Notes under the pieces: model-generated
What the model saw: only the letters and a program-made list of their open reading frames with translations
Database searches by the model: none
What the model was told of the DNA's origin: nothing
Program-made: the position numbers and the translations under genes
Source: Stomorhina lunata
Taxonomy: Eukaryota > Arthropoda > Insecta > Diptera > Rhiniidae
Reading direction: 5' to 3'
DNA: 64,000 bases
NCBI GenBank assembly: GCA_933228675.1
Contig: OW121741.1
Coordinates: forward strand, 57,785,709-57,849,708
In this document: positions 24,919-34,565 of the stretch, piece by piece
Numbering within the stretch: position 1 is the stretch's first letter
How the letters are laid out: each line of letters begins with the position of its first letter

Positions 24919-25285
24919 CCCATATATCAGATTTTAGAAAATACTCCAACGCAACATATTTTGAAAATTCGATAAGAATTTAAACAATTTTTTTTAAACC
25001 TGTGTTTTTCAAAAAAATTTCAATTTCGTCAGTATTGAATTTCATGAAAATCGGTAGATCAATAACCGAGATATCTCCAAAGCAAAAGTTATCGATGTAC
25101 GCAAATTGACAAATTTTAAAAAAATTTAAAAAAAAAGCAGTATTTAAAAAAAATTGAATTATATATCAGATTTTAGAAAATACTCCATTGCAACATGCTA
25201 TTAAATTGTATCAAAATCGGTCCATAAACACCAGAGATATCGCCAAAATTCAAAATTCGATGAGAATTAAAAAAAAAAAATTAAA
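24919..25285 (+). repeat. DINE-like repeat fragment
   Basis: Contains two tandem versions of a block typical of the 3' half of the family: ATATATCAGATTTTAG then AAAATACTCCA (24924 and 25162), each followed by ATCGGT plus GAGATATC. It adjoins the left end of the next copy. Confidence 0.65.
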
Positions 25286-25326
25286 AACAAGTAAGAGAGG
25301 TATATTCGATAATTATATATTGATAA

Positions 25327-25932
25327 CACTAGGTCACAAATAACAAACTTTTGTCTGTTATTTGTTTCTAGCATACTTTTTCTCATGGATTTGGACCTAC
25401 TGAACACGAAAATGAATTTTTCTGTCGATTGGTTTGCGAGATACAAATTTTTTATATTTTTTTTTTTTAATTTTTGGAGGTACACTTACTATTTTGAGCA
25501 TATCTTTAGTCTTCTTTGACCTATTTTATCCGTCTACAACTTATTCTCAGAAAATGTTCAAATCGGGTTAGTAGTTTTGATGTTGGCGGCTTAAAAAGGT
25601 TAAAAAACTGGGTTTTTTTAGTAAAAATGTGGCTGAAAAATTCATATAAAATATAAAACGCGATGTTAACAGCGATTTTAATTTTTTTACGTCTAGCTGA
25701 CACTTTTCCAAAGAAAATAAGCCCTTACTTAACAAAATCTGATGACAAATGGCCGACTTATTATTTTTTTGGTAAACGACCGAAATTCCGCTATTTCACG
25801 ATTTTTTGATTTTCATTATTTGCACAGCTTACCTGCCCAACGCAAACGAATAAATACATTTGAACTTAATTTAAAATAAACAAATTAGTCTTCGTATATT
25901 ATTTTTTAATTTATTTACAGCACTACATGCTC
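25327..25932 (+). repeat. Left inverted arm of element A
   Basis: About 606 bp, the reverse complement of 27810-28439 apart from small indels in A/T runs and some divergence near the outer end (25334-25360) and around 25515-25545. The outermost seven bases are identical in the two arms. Minus-strand frames at 25267-25485 and 25521-25703 fall in this arm and are not genes. Confidence 0.9.
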
Positions 25933-26038
25933 AATGTATCGCACAATTAGCTAAACTAACGAAATTAAACTAACTAATTAAATTAAGCAAATCAACGCAC
26001 AAAAAAAATGAGTAAAAACAAAGATATAAGTGTACATT

Positions 26039-27710
26039 TTATGCCATGTGGAAAAACTGCTGACTTCTTCTTTGTTTTTTGTATTCGCTGCAATCGGTCT
26101 CACGTATTAGGGTCCAAATATAGTCACCCATCATAGCCGTGTCATAGATGCCCTGATAGCGTCGTTCCATAGCCTTCAATTCCTGATGAAAGCGCTCGCC
26201 GTGTTCGTCGCTCACGTCTCCTAAATTCTCAGGGAAAAAATCCAAATGAGAATGCAGAAAGTGTATTTTAAGTGACATGTGCACTCCCATGGCTTCATAG
26301 TTGTTTGTTGTTTCCTAAAAAGTTTTCCACAACAAGCCTGAAGGAATTCCATGCTGCGGCTTCGATGGGTGATAACAGCTTTGGGAATTTTTCATCTTTC
26401 AAAATTTTTTTTATTTCGGGTCCTGCGAAGACTCCTTCTTTAATTTTTGCCAGCGAAAGGTAAGGGAAAATTGACCGTAAATAGGCAAAAGCTTCACCTT
26501 CTTTGTCTAATTTTTTGGCAAAATTTTTAATCAAACCCAATTTTATGTGCAGCGGCGGAAGTATTATATTTTCACGGTTCACTATTAGTGGTTTGCGCTG
26601 AACATTCGCTTCTCCAACTACAGGTTTCGTTCGTACCGGCCATTTTTTTTTTTATATAATGCTGATCATCAGCGCGGCTATTGCAAAGGAACAGAAAACA
26701 GCAATGTCGCGTATAGCCTCCTTGGAGTCCACACAGAATGGCCACAACTTTAAGGTCGGCGCATATTTTCCAATTGTATTTCCTATACTCTATGCATTTC
26801 AGCAAAATGTCCATAGTTTCATAGTTCTCCTTTGAATGAACCGCATGAGCAATAGGAACAGATGGCTTTTCATTCCCATTATGTAAGAGAACTGCCTTCA
26901 AGCTCTCTTTGTTGCTGTCAATAAACAACCTCCATTCGTTGGGGTTGTGAATTTGGTGAAGCTCTTGGAACAAGCCTGAAATGTCGCTGCAAAAACATAT
27001 TTGGTCTTTCTTTGTATAAAATTTTGCATACTCCTTGTGACGGTTTCTGTACGCTGTTACTTTCACTTCTGAAGCCGCAAATCCACACTGTATCATCCGA
27101 GATAGTGAGACCAAAATCGCGCACCCAATCGTTTAGTTCGGCCTGTGACAGTAATTTTCGCTTTGCACCCGGCTGAAATTCGCTTGCATTTGACTCGGAC
27201 TCTTCTTCTGACGATTCTGCTTTTTGAAGAGATGCACCAGGGCACACTGGATATGGCACATCATGCGAATGTGGTACTGGAAGCGCAAACGATCCCACTT
27301 GAGCGTAGTTCCATTTAAAAAATCTTCCTACCCCACTGTTTGTGGTGAGGCAAAAATAACAGTCTGTGGAATGGCATAGCGGCTTTTTCCACATCATTGG
27401 TGTATCGAATTTCATATGGCGGCTAAAATTAAAATAAATTACTATATTCGCTATGTATAATGTGTTTAAATAAAAATTCTTACCTTCCGCCAGCTGCCCA
27501 GTTGGTTAAGATTATATAGCAAAGATCACACAGCGACTTAGGTGTCCATGGTTCTGTGATATTTGGTGAAATACCAAAATAATTCAAATAGTGCAATTGT
27601 ACTGCTGGAGTAAACTTGTGTGCGTGATTTTTTTTTATAAACTGGCCACAAACATTGCAGAAATTGTCTGGATCGTTCAAACACTCGAACACACGTAGTC
27701 TTTTACTCAT
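26039..27710 (-). pseudogene. CMC-type transposase of element A (two exons, frameshifted)
   Basis: Exon 1 (27710-27484) starts MSKRLRVFECL and carries two CX2C pairs (CNVC, CDLC), a likely N-terminal DNA-binding finger. A 61-bp intron (27483-27423, GTAAG...TTTTAG) joins it in phase to exon 2, which opens with a conserved DCYFC motif. The RNase H-like core follows: first Asp in LFIDS (~26918), second Asp in CADLK (~26756), the degenerate CX2C (CFLF, second Cys lost, ~26700), then ILPPLHIKLGLIKNF, an HX4H motif (HFLHSH) and the catalytic Glu in SDEHGERFH (~26205). The order D, D, CX2C, HX4H, E is the known CMC signature. Frame breaks lie near 27080-27110, at the T run 26643-26653, and at 26295. 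Non-functional as it stands. Confidence 0.8.
27423..27483 (-). other. Intron in element A transposase
   Basis: On the minus strand the sequence reads GGAAG then GTAAGAATTTTT..., ending ...AATTTTAG before CCGCCATATG. Removing 61 bases joins a codon split 2+1 and gives continuous protein from the N-terminal finger into the DCYFC region. An intron supports a DNA transposon rather than a retrocopy. Confidence 0.75.
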
Positions 27711-27809
27711 TGTCTTCCTTGCGTTTTCTAAATATTAACTTCTTTACACTTTCACAGACAGTTTTGAAATGCAATTGATAACCGTGTCTCCTTATGTTTA
27801 AATATGTAT

Positions 27810-28439
27810 GAGCATGTAGTGCTGTAAATAAATTAAAAAAAAAATAAATTAAAAAAGACTAATTTGTTTATTTTAAATTAAGTTCAAATGTATTTATTCG
27901 TTTGCGTTGGGTAGGTAAGCTGTGCAAATAATGAAAATCAAAAAATCGTGAAATAGCGGAATTTCGGTCGTTTACCAAAAAAATAATAAGTCGGCCATTT
28001 GTCATCAGATTTTGTTAAGTAAGGGCTTATTTTCTTTGGAAAAGTGTCAGCTAGACGTAAAAAAATTAAAATCGCTGTTAACATCGCGTTTTATATTTTA
28101 TATGAATTTTTATATGAATTTTTCAGCCACATTTTTACTAAAAAACCCAGTTTTTTAACCTTTTTAAGCCGCCAACATCAAAACTACTAACCCGATTTGA
28201 AAATTTTCTGAGAATAAGTTGTAGACGGCTCAATTGTCTTTAATTTGAGTAGTAGTAGGATAAAATATACTCAAAATAGTAAGTGTACCTCCAAAAATTA
28301 AAAAAAAAAAATTAAAAAATTTGTATCTCGCAAACCAATCGACAGAAAAAATTTTAAAATTCATTTTCGTGTTCAGTAGGTCCAAATCCATGAGAAAAAG
28401 TATGCTAGAAACAAATAACAAAATGGCTGTTGCCTAGTG
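27810..28439 (-). repeat. Right inverted arm of element A
   Basis: About 630 bp, mirror of the left arm. It lies directly upstream of the transposase ATG (27710), so it should hold the promoter, though no clear TATA box position can be fixed among the many A/T runs. Confidence 0.9.
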
Positions 28440-30889
28440 TAATTGTATAGTTTCTGATTACTGACTTAGTTGAGCCCCACACAAATGCTTAATATGTATA
28501 TTAATTTTCTTTTGTTCATACTTAATGTATATAATTCCTAGCACTATTTAGCTATGTCGGAAAACGAAAAGCTTTTCGGTGGCGTCATCATCTAGAATAG
28601 TTATGGACCCAAAGGTTAGGTTGGGCAGGTAGATAATGCTTATTTAAGTCAGCCAGTAAAAGATGCTTCAAAATGTAGATGAAAATTAAGTATTCTGGCA
28701 TGCAACCCAAAAACACAGTGCCCAGTGAGGGTTGTGTACTTTAATTCGTACGAATTATCCAACTAGTAAAAGTTTTTGATTAGTTATGTAAAACTTTGAA
28801 GTTAGCGGACTGATTTAGGTCAAAGCTTTAACAATGCTTGTCAATGTAAACAAGCCTTAGAATTATAGGGTATAAACTCTTAGTTTTAGATACATACGTC
28901 AAATATATAGCTTTTAAATGGAATTAAGATGAATATTTCATCAACAATAATGTGTTGTTCTTTTGGTCTGTCCGATGGATGTGTGGAAAGTTTTGCTCTA
29001 GTTCTTTGTGCAATTATAATGTGATTTAATTTATCAGCATTAAAGTGATTCCCGGTCGGGGTATATGGGAGATTTCACTAAATGTGAACAGAGCTCGACC
29101 ATTTTCGACTTTTCAAGAGATCAGAAATACTTTTGTCAAACGTGTCCCTCTTGAAAGTTTATTTTAGGCGCTATCGCCCTGAATAACGATATTGTACAAT
29201 GTCTTTATACTAAATGTCATCATCGTATCTATTATAATTTGTCATTTATTAGCTACTAAGAGATTGCCTCAGGCGAAGTTATACGGAAGCAATTGTCAAA
29301 CGTGAACGGATTTCTCCCAATTGCAATTAAAAAATTTAAATTTTCGTTGATATGTGAGATACATACATACATATGTAGGTTTTGAACGGATATCATGTAC
29401 TCAGTCGCATTTTTGTACTTCCTAGGAAGATTACCTATAATTTGATAATAATATAATACATTCTCAAATTTTATCATAATGTTCAAAAGTCAGACACAAA
29501 ATTAAGATAAATCCAGTGTGTCTGCTTGCTAAAATCAGATTTGTGGAGCTCCTGGAAGGTATAAACATATGCATTTTACACAAAATTTTAGGATATCGTC
29601 TCACCCTAAATTTCATCATTGTCGATCAAACACCTGAAATATCGCTTAAACACTAAATTATATCTACCAAAAATTACCGAATGCATCAGAGTTTAGGTAA
29701 TCCCCTGCGAAGTACGCTATTAAATTCCATCATAATAAACATCTGAGATATCGATATCTCAGTTGTTTATGGACCGCTTTTGATAAAATTTAATAACGTG
29801 CTTGGCGGGAGAATTTCCTAAAATCTGATATCTAATTTATGTAGGTCCATCCTCCAGGGGCTTCAGAAACAGACAGACAGACGGACATCGCTTAATCGAA
29901 TCTCCTCCCGATTCTGAGCCGATCGGTATAATTTTTAAAACAAGTAAGAGTGGTATATTCGGCTTTGCCGAATCTTGGATACCCTTCACCAATGGTGTTC
30001 CAAAAGTACTTAATGTAATTCCTAGCAATATTTGGTTATACAAGTATTATATGCAAAGAGTCTTTAAAATTAAGAGTCGGAAGACGAAAACCTTTTCGGT
30101 GGCGTCATCATCTAGAATAGTTATGGACCCAAAGGTTAGGTTGGGCAGGTGGCTGATGTCTAGGGAAGCTTCACTTGGGTTCTAAAGTGGTCCCTTTGTG
30201 AATGATAATGATTACTAGACTACAAATAGAGATTGCTTATTTAAGCTAGCCAGTAGCTTCGAAATAAAATAGACACATATTTTACGAACATTTAATAAAG
30301 TTTGATAGACCAGATAAACCATGCAGAAAAGATGATTCAAAATGTAGGTGGCCTTAGATTTGCAAAAGCAAATCTAAATCGGGGTTATATGGGAAATTTC
30401 ACTAAATGTGAACAGAGGTTGCCCATTTTCAATACCGAACTTTTCAAGAGATCAGAAATACTTTTGTCAAATGTTGTCCCTCTAGAAAGTTTATTTTAGG
30501 CGCTATCGCCCTGAATAACAATATTGTACAACGTCTTTATACTAAATGTCATCATTGTATCTATTATAATTTGTCATTTATTAGCTACTAAGAGATTGCC
30601 CCAGGCGAGGTTATACGGAAGCAATTGTCAAACGTGAACGGATTTCTCCCAATTGCAATTAAAAAATTTAAATTTTCATTGATATGTAAGATACATACAT
30701 ATGTAGGTTTTGAACGGATATCATGCACTTAGCTGCATTTTTGTACTTCCTAGGAAGATTACCTATAATTTGATATATAATACATTCTCAAATGTTATCA
30801 TAATGATCAAAAGTCAGACACAAAATTAAGATAATTGCAGTGTGTCTTTCTCTAAAATCAGATTTGTGGAACTCCTGGAAGGTATAAAG

Positions 30890-31911
30890 TAGGGTTTGCA
30901 AAAAACCGTGAAAATGAGAAACAGCGGTTTCGGTTTTAAAACACCCAAAACCGGCCAGTTTCGGTTCGGTTTTTTAAATAAAACTATTCCAGTTTAAATT
31001 TATGGGAAAATTTAGATAACTACATTAAAACATTTTATATTTTAATATTAAAATTCAGGAAAATAGTTCAGGTTTTTTAAATATGAGGGATTTCTTGTTT
31101 CTTTTGGAGAAACTGCGGAGCCCCTTTAGCGTGAATAATATTTGCATCCGAGCGACAAATTGCTTCAGTAGTAATTTTTACAAATAGCAACGATTTTAAA
31201 GAATTTACAATTTCAAAATCGATAGAATGAAGCAAATCTAAGGTCGACAGCATTTCTAAACTCTCATGAATACTTTGTTTTAGCAGCAGAAATCTAAGAG
31301 TAATCTTAATTCACGATTATGATGCTTTTTAACGCTTGTTTGAAAAAATATTATAACGAACTGACGAATTTTTGAAATACCGAACAGTTTTTCTTACAGC
31401 CTTTAGGTTCAAATGTATATGGGCAATCGGTTTTAAATGAGTCAAAGTTTCATCGTCGCCGTCTTCAAAATTGATTTTCAGATACAAATTTGATATTAGC
31501 TGCTGCTCCATCTATAGTACATGCTGCGATGTTTGTATCAAGTGAAATATTAAACTCCATTAGCCTTTGTCTAATGGTTTCTTGCGTTTGCTTGAAATTA
31601 CACGTTCCTAAAATATGGCCCAGCTTATAAAATTTACCATGAGAATCGTGAATATTTATGTTCATATACCGTCTTCCCCTTACACCTGTCCATTCGTCCA
31701 TTATAAAGACCTTTTGCTTGTTTCATTCTTCTACTTCATTAAATAGACAAATTACGTGCAAATTTATGATAGGCTAATGTTATTTCTGAATAATATCAAC
31801 AAAAAATTATGAAAAATAAATAGCTAAACCCGCGGTTTTTTCTACGGTTTTCGGTTTCGGTTTTGAGGCATAAAAACCGAGGTTTCGGTTAAAACCGAAC
31901 TGCAAACCCTA
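30890..31911 (-). mobile_element. hAT element, deleted (hAT-2)
   Basis: 1,022-bp element with terminal inverted repeats TAGGGTTTGCA / TGCAAACCCTA and an 8-bp target duplication, GTATAAAG (30882-30889) against GTGTAAAG (31912-31919), one mismatch. Subterminal CGGTTTCGGTTTT motifs recur at both ends. The 8-bp duplication and TAGGG-type ends are hAT hallmarks. It contains remains of a transposase on the minus strand. Most of the transposase is missing, so this is a deletion derivative. It sits in DINE copy 3 (the empty version is at 29558-29575 in copy 2). Confidence 0.85.
31329..31701 (-). pseudogene. hAT transposase fragment
   Basis: The frame at 31701-31465 reads DEWTGVRGRRYMNINIH, the start of the hAT RNase H-like core (motif xDEWT...RRYxNxNxH), and continues to CTIDGAAANI, corresponding to the conserved T-D-G-A box with a catalytic Asp. 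A second frame, 31511-31329, holds the next conserved piece (IHLNLKAVRKTVRYFKNSSVR), so one frameshift lies near 31480. Together about 120 residues out of the usual 600-700 remain. The insertion and dimerisation domains, the catalytic Glu and the N-terminal BED finger are gone. No role beyond a relic. Confidence 0.8.
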
Positions 31912-32966
31912 GTGTAAAGTATAGGGTATAGGATATCGTCTCACCCTAAATTTCATCATTGTCGATCAAAACAACTGAAATATCGCTTAAACACTAAATT
32001 ATATCTACCACAAATTACCGAATGCATCAGAGTTTAGGTAATCCCCTGCGTAGTACGCTATTAAATTTCATCAAAATAAACATCTGAGATATCTACAAAA
32101 CAGGAGCTCCAAAATCTTGACTACAACAGAAAAAAGGACAGACAGGTAGACGGACGGACAGACAAACAGACGGACGGACGTCGCGAAATCGATTCTCCTG
32201 TCGATTCTGAGTCGATCGGTATTCATAATGGTATAATGAATGGTATTCATAATCAGATTTGTAGAGTTTATATATCAGATTTTAGGAAATCCTCCCACAA
32301 AAAACGCTGTCATCACAATCGGTCCATAAACACCTGAGATATCGCTGAAACAATACTTACAAAATGTCAACAAAATTTCTTAGACACGTACTTTGGGGAA
32401 TTTGTTGCACATCACAAGTAGTGTTTTGGTGATATCTCAGTTGTTTATGGATGGTTTTTCCTATCTCTGCATTTAATTTTTTCAACAAACATTCCCTAAT
32501 GCGTACTTTGGGAAATTTGCAAAATATAAAATTTAGAGTTTTGGCGATATCTCAATGGTTTATGGACCGATTTTGATAAAATTTTACAGAGTGCTTTGGG
32601 GAACAATTTTCTACAATCTGATATATAATATATTATCACATATACAAAAGGAGTATCTTTTTCTCTTGTTATTTAAAAGTGTGTTTCAATCTAAAATTTT
32701 AAAATTTTCGTCTAATTTTTGGTATTTTTTCGATATGTTTAAAAACCGATTTTAATGAAATTTAATAGCGTTCATTGCGGGAGAATTTCCTAAAATCTGA
32801 TATATAATTTATGTAGGTCCATCCTCCGGGGCTTCAGAAACTTGATTTCTCCTCCCGATTCTGAGTCGATCGGTATAATTTTTATGGGGTCTACGATCAC
32901 TAAAAAAAATTACAAACGGAATCACAAATTTATAATACCCTTTCACCTATTGGTGAAGGGTATAAT

Positions 32967-33290
32967 TACATTTTTAAAAAATTTTTTTTAAATTCGTCAT
33001 CGAAGTTTAGTATTTTAGCGATATCTCGGGTGTTTATAGACCGATTTTAATGAAATTCAATTGCGTGCTGCGTAGAGAAATCCTAAAATCTGGTGTATAA
33101 TTCGTCTGGGTACACGCACCAGGAACTCCACAAACTTGATTTCAACAGACAGACAGACGGACATCGCTTAATCGATTCTCCTGCCGATTCTGAGTCGATC
33201 GGTAGGGCTGCGACAAATAATGAAAAAATTACAAACTGAATGACAAACTTATAATACGTTTCATTGGTGAAGGGTATAAAAATCAGGTAT
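32967..33290 (+). repeat. DINE-like 3' end fragment
   Basis: A second copy of the 3' terminal block: GATATCTCGGGTGTTTATAG, AACAGACAGACAGACGGACAT (33146-33166), GAGTCGATCGGTAGGG and ATTGGTGAAGGGTATAA at 33265-33281. The minus-strand frame 33083-33427 is read from it. The 250 bp that follow (33291-33540) show nothing recognisable. Confidence 0.7.
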
Positions 33291-33539
33291 TTTGTAATTT
33301 TTTGCCGGCCATGGGCACTATTTCCCCCGATTCGATTAACCTCAACCGCATACAAATTCCAACTTTGAAAAATAACTGGCACTCTAATATGGATTTCCTG
33401 GCAGTTCAAGTTCGTTACAATTAACACAGCTTTTTAAGTATAGATATATTCTGATATTTTTTAGACCGACGTATAAACTACATCGCTATGCATCAGTATA
33501 AATTAATTTTTTAATTACCTTGGCTTACATATATACATA

Positions 33540-34562
33540 TTTTTCATATACATAGTTTGTGATTCGTGAACTCAGAAAAGACTTCACGGTTCTAAAAAGT
33601 TTAAAAATATGCACTTTTATCTGAACTTAGTAAGCCGTTGAGTCCCTTTTCAATAATATTTAGCAAATATTGTTTCTTCTATATATACATATGATTGAAA
33701 TCATTCATTACGTATGACAGTTATAAAAACATTTCTTGGTAATTATCTAAAACTCTAAGCGGACCGATTTAAATCTAACCTTTGGCAATAATATTTGGGA
33801 GTGATTGTTTTGTCAATCTATACAAGCCTTAGAATGTCAGGGTATACGGAATTAGTGAGAAATAAAACTTTCGAATTGATATCAGACCTATACTAGAAAA
33901 ACTTATGGTAACTAACGTTAAATATCTATATCGGAAATGTAGCTTTAATTTTAAAGTTAATGGCCTTATTAAGATTAATACGTAAACGATAACATTTGAG
34001 AAGTATTATTCTAGCCTTAGTATCCAAACTATATTTCACACATGCATTTTTAATGTGCATATATCGGAACTTTTTAGAAAGTCAGTGGGTAACGAAGTCC
34101 ATCTCCTAAGAAGACGATGGGTTCTTCCTGAACAATATTTGAAAGTTATCTTTTATTGAACCTTTTCAGAGTTTATTAGATTTAGATGTATGTGCAAAAT
34201 TAATTTTTTAAAAAGATTTTAGGCTGTCAATTTGAGTAAATTATTTTCTGTGTAAATTCTAGAAAGATAATCCTCATCGATATGTAACAATTCAATACAA
34301 AAAGTTCTATCGTATTTTATTAAAAAATGTTATCTTGATTCTCGTCTCTTGGCGATATCTCTATTGTAATTAGTTATATCAGAACTATACTGAGATGTAT
34401 TTAATGTAAGTTCTGAAAAGATTTTCTACAATTTGATATATAATACTTAAACATATGGGCAAATCAGAAAAACCTTAAACCAAGGACAACATTTTAAAAC
34501 TGTCAAAATCGCGTATTAGTGTTTATGGAAAAATTTACCATATATTGATCCTTTAGAATATA
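33540..34562 (+). repeat. Interspersed repeat family F2
   Basis: Non-coding. It matches 38455-39165 in inverted orientation (for example GGAGTGATTGTTTTGTC and AAGTATTATTCTAGCCTTAG) and 39640-39960 in direct orientation (AGTAAGCCGTT..AGTCCCTTTT). It resembles the 5' half of the DINE-like family in general layout (AAACTCTAAG..GCGGACCGATTT) but is a distinct subfamily. It is cut at its right end by element B. Confidence 0.7.
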
Positions 34563-34565
34563 TAA

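Larger units (their letters stand above)
25327..28439 (-). mobile_element. CMC/Chapaev-like DNA transposon with long inverted arms (element A)
   Basis: A complete 3,113-bp element. Both ends read CACTAGG into the element, and the flanks carry a 3-bp target duplication TAA (25324-25326 and 28440-28442). The empty site is visible in related DINE copies at about 541-560 and 45263-45285, where TTGATAATTATATAG is uninterrupted. The inverted arms are long: 25327-25932 on the left and 27810-28439 on the right. Between them lies one minus-strand transposase gene. CAC termini, a 3-bp duplication and the transposase motifs fit the CACTA-Mirage-Chapaev group, Chapaev3-type most closely. This assignment is from memory of the group. 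Confidence 0.8.
25286..29938 (+). repeat. DINE-1/mini-me-like element (copy 2), interrupted
   Basis: Starts with AACAAGTAAGAG at 25286, is interrupted by the CMC-like transposon 25327-28439, resumes at 28440-28442 and continues to about 29938, ending with the GACAGACAGACGGACATCG microsatellite-like stretch (29868-29890) and CGATCGGTATAATTTTTA. Net length is ~1.5 kb. No coding capacity: the minus-strand frames at 29256-29486 and 29837-30043 are read from this repeat. The next copy begins directly afterwards, so two copies lie head to tail. Confidence 0.8.
29939..32966 (+). repeat. DINE-1/mini-me-like element (copy 3), near full length
   Basis: Begins AAACAAGTAAGAGTGGTATA with the TTCGGC-TTT-GCCGAA hairpin, and ends with the GACGGACGGACAG microsatellite block (32140-32190), GATCGGTATAATTTTTATGG and a terminal palindrome CACCTATTGGTG (32946-32957) then AAGGGTATAA. 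After removal of the hAT insertion (30890-31911) it is ~2.0 kb. It matches copy 4 (43110-45379) over its whole length in inverted orientation. The alternating 'GAGATATC' and 'ACCGATTTT' boxes around 32330-32580 are internally duplicated. Non-coding: the frames at 30302-30499 and 32555-32755 are inside the repeat. Confidence 0.8.

Noticed and set aside
25327..28439. Element A as a PIF/Harbinger transposon
   Set aside because: TWA duplications fit, but the CAC termini and the D, D, CX2C, HX4H, E transposase layout fit the CMC group better.
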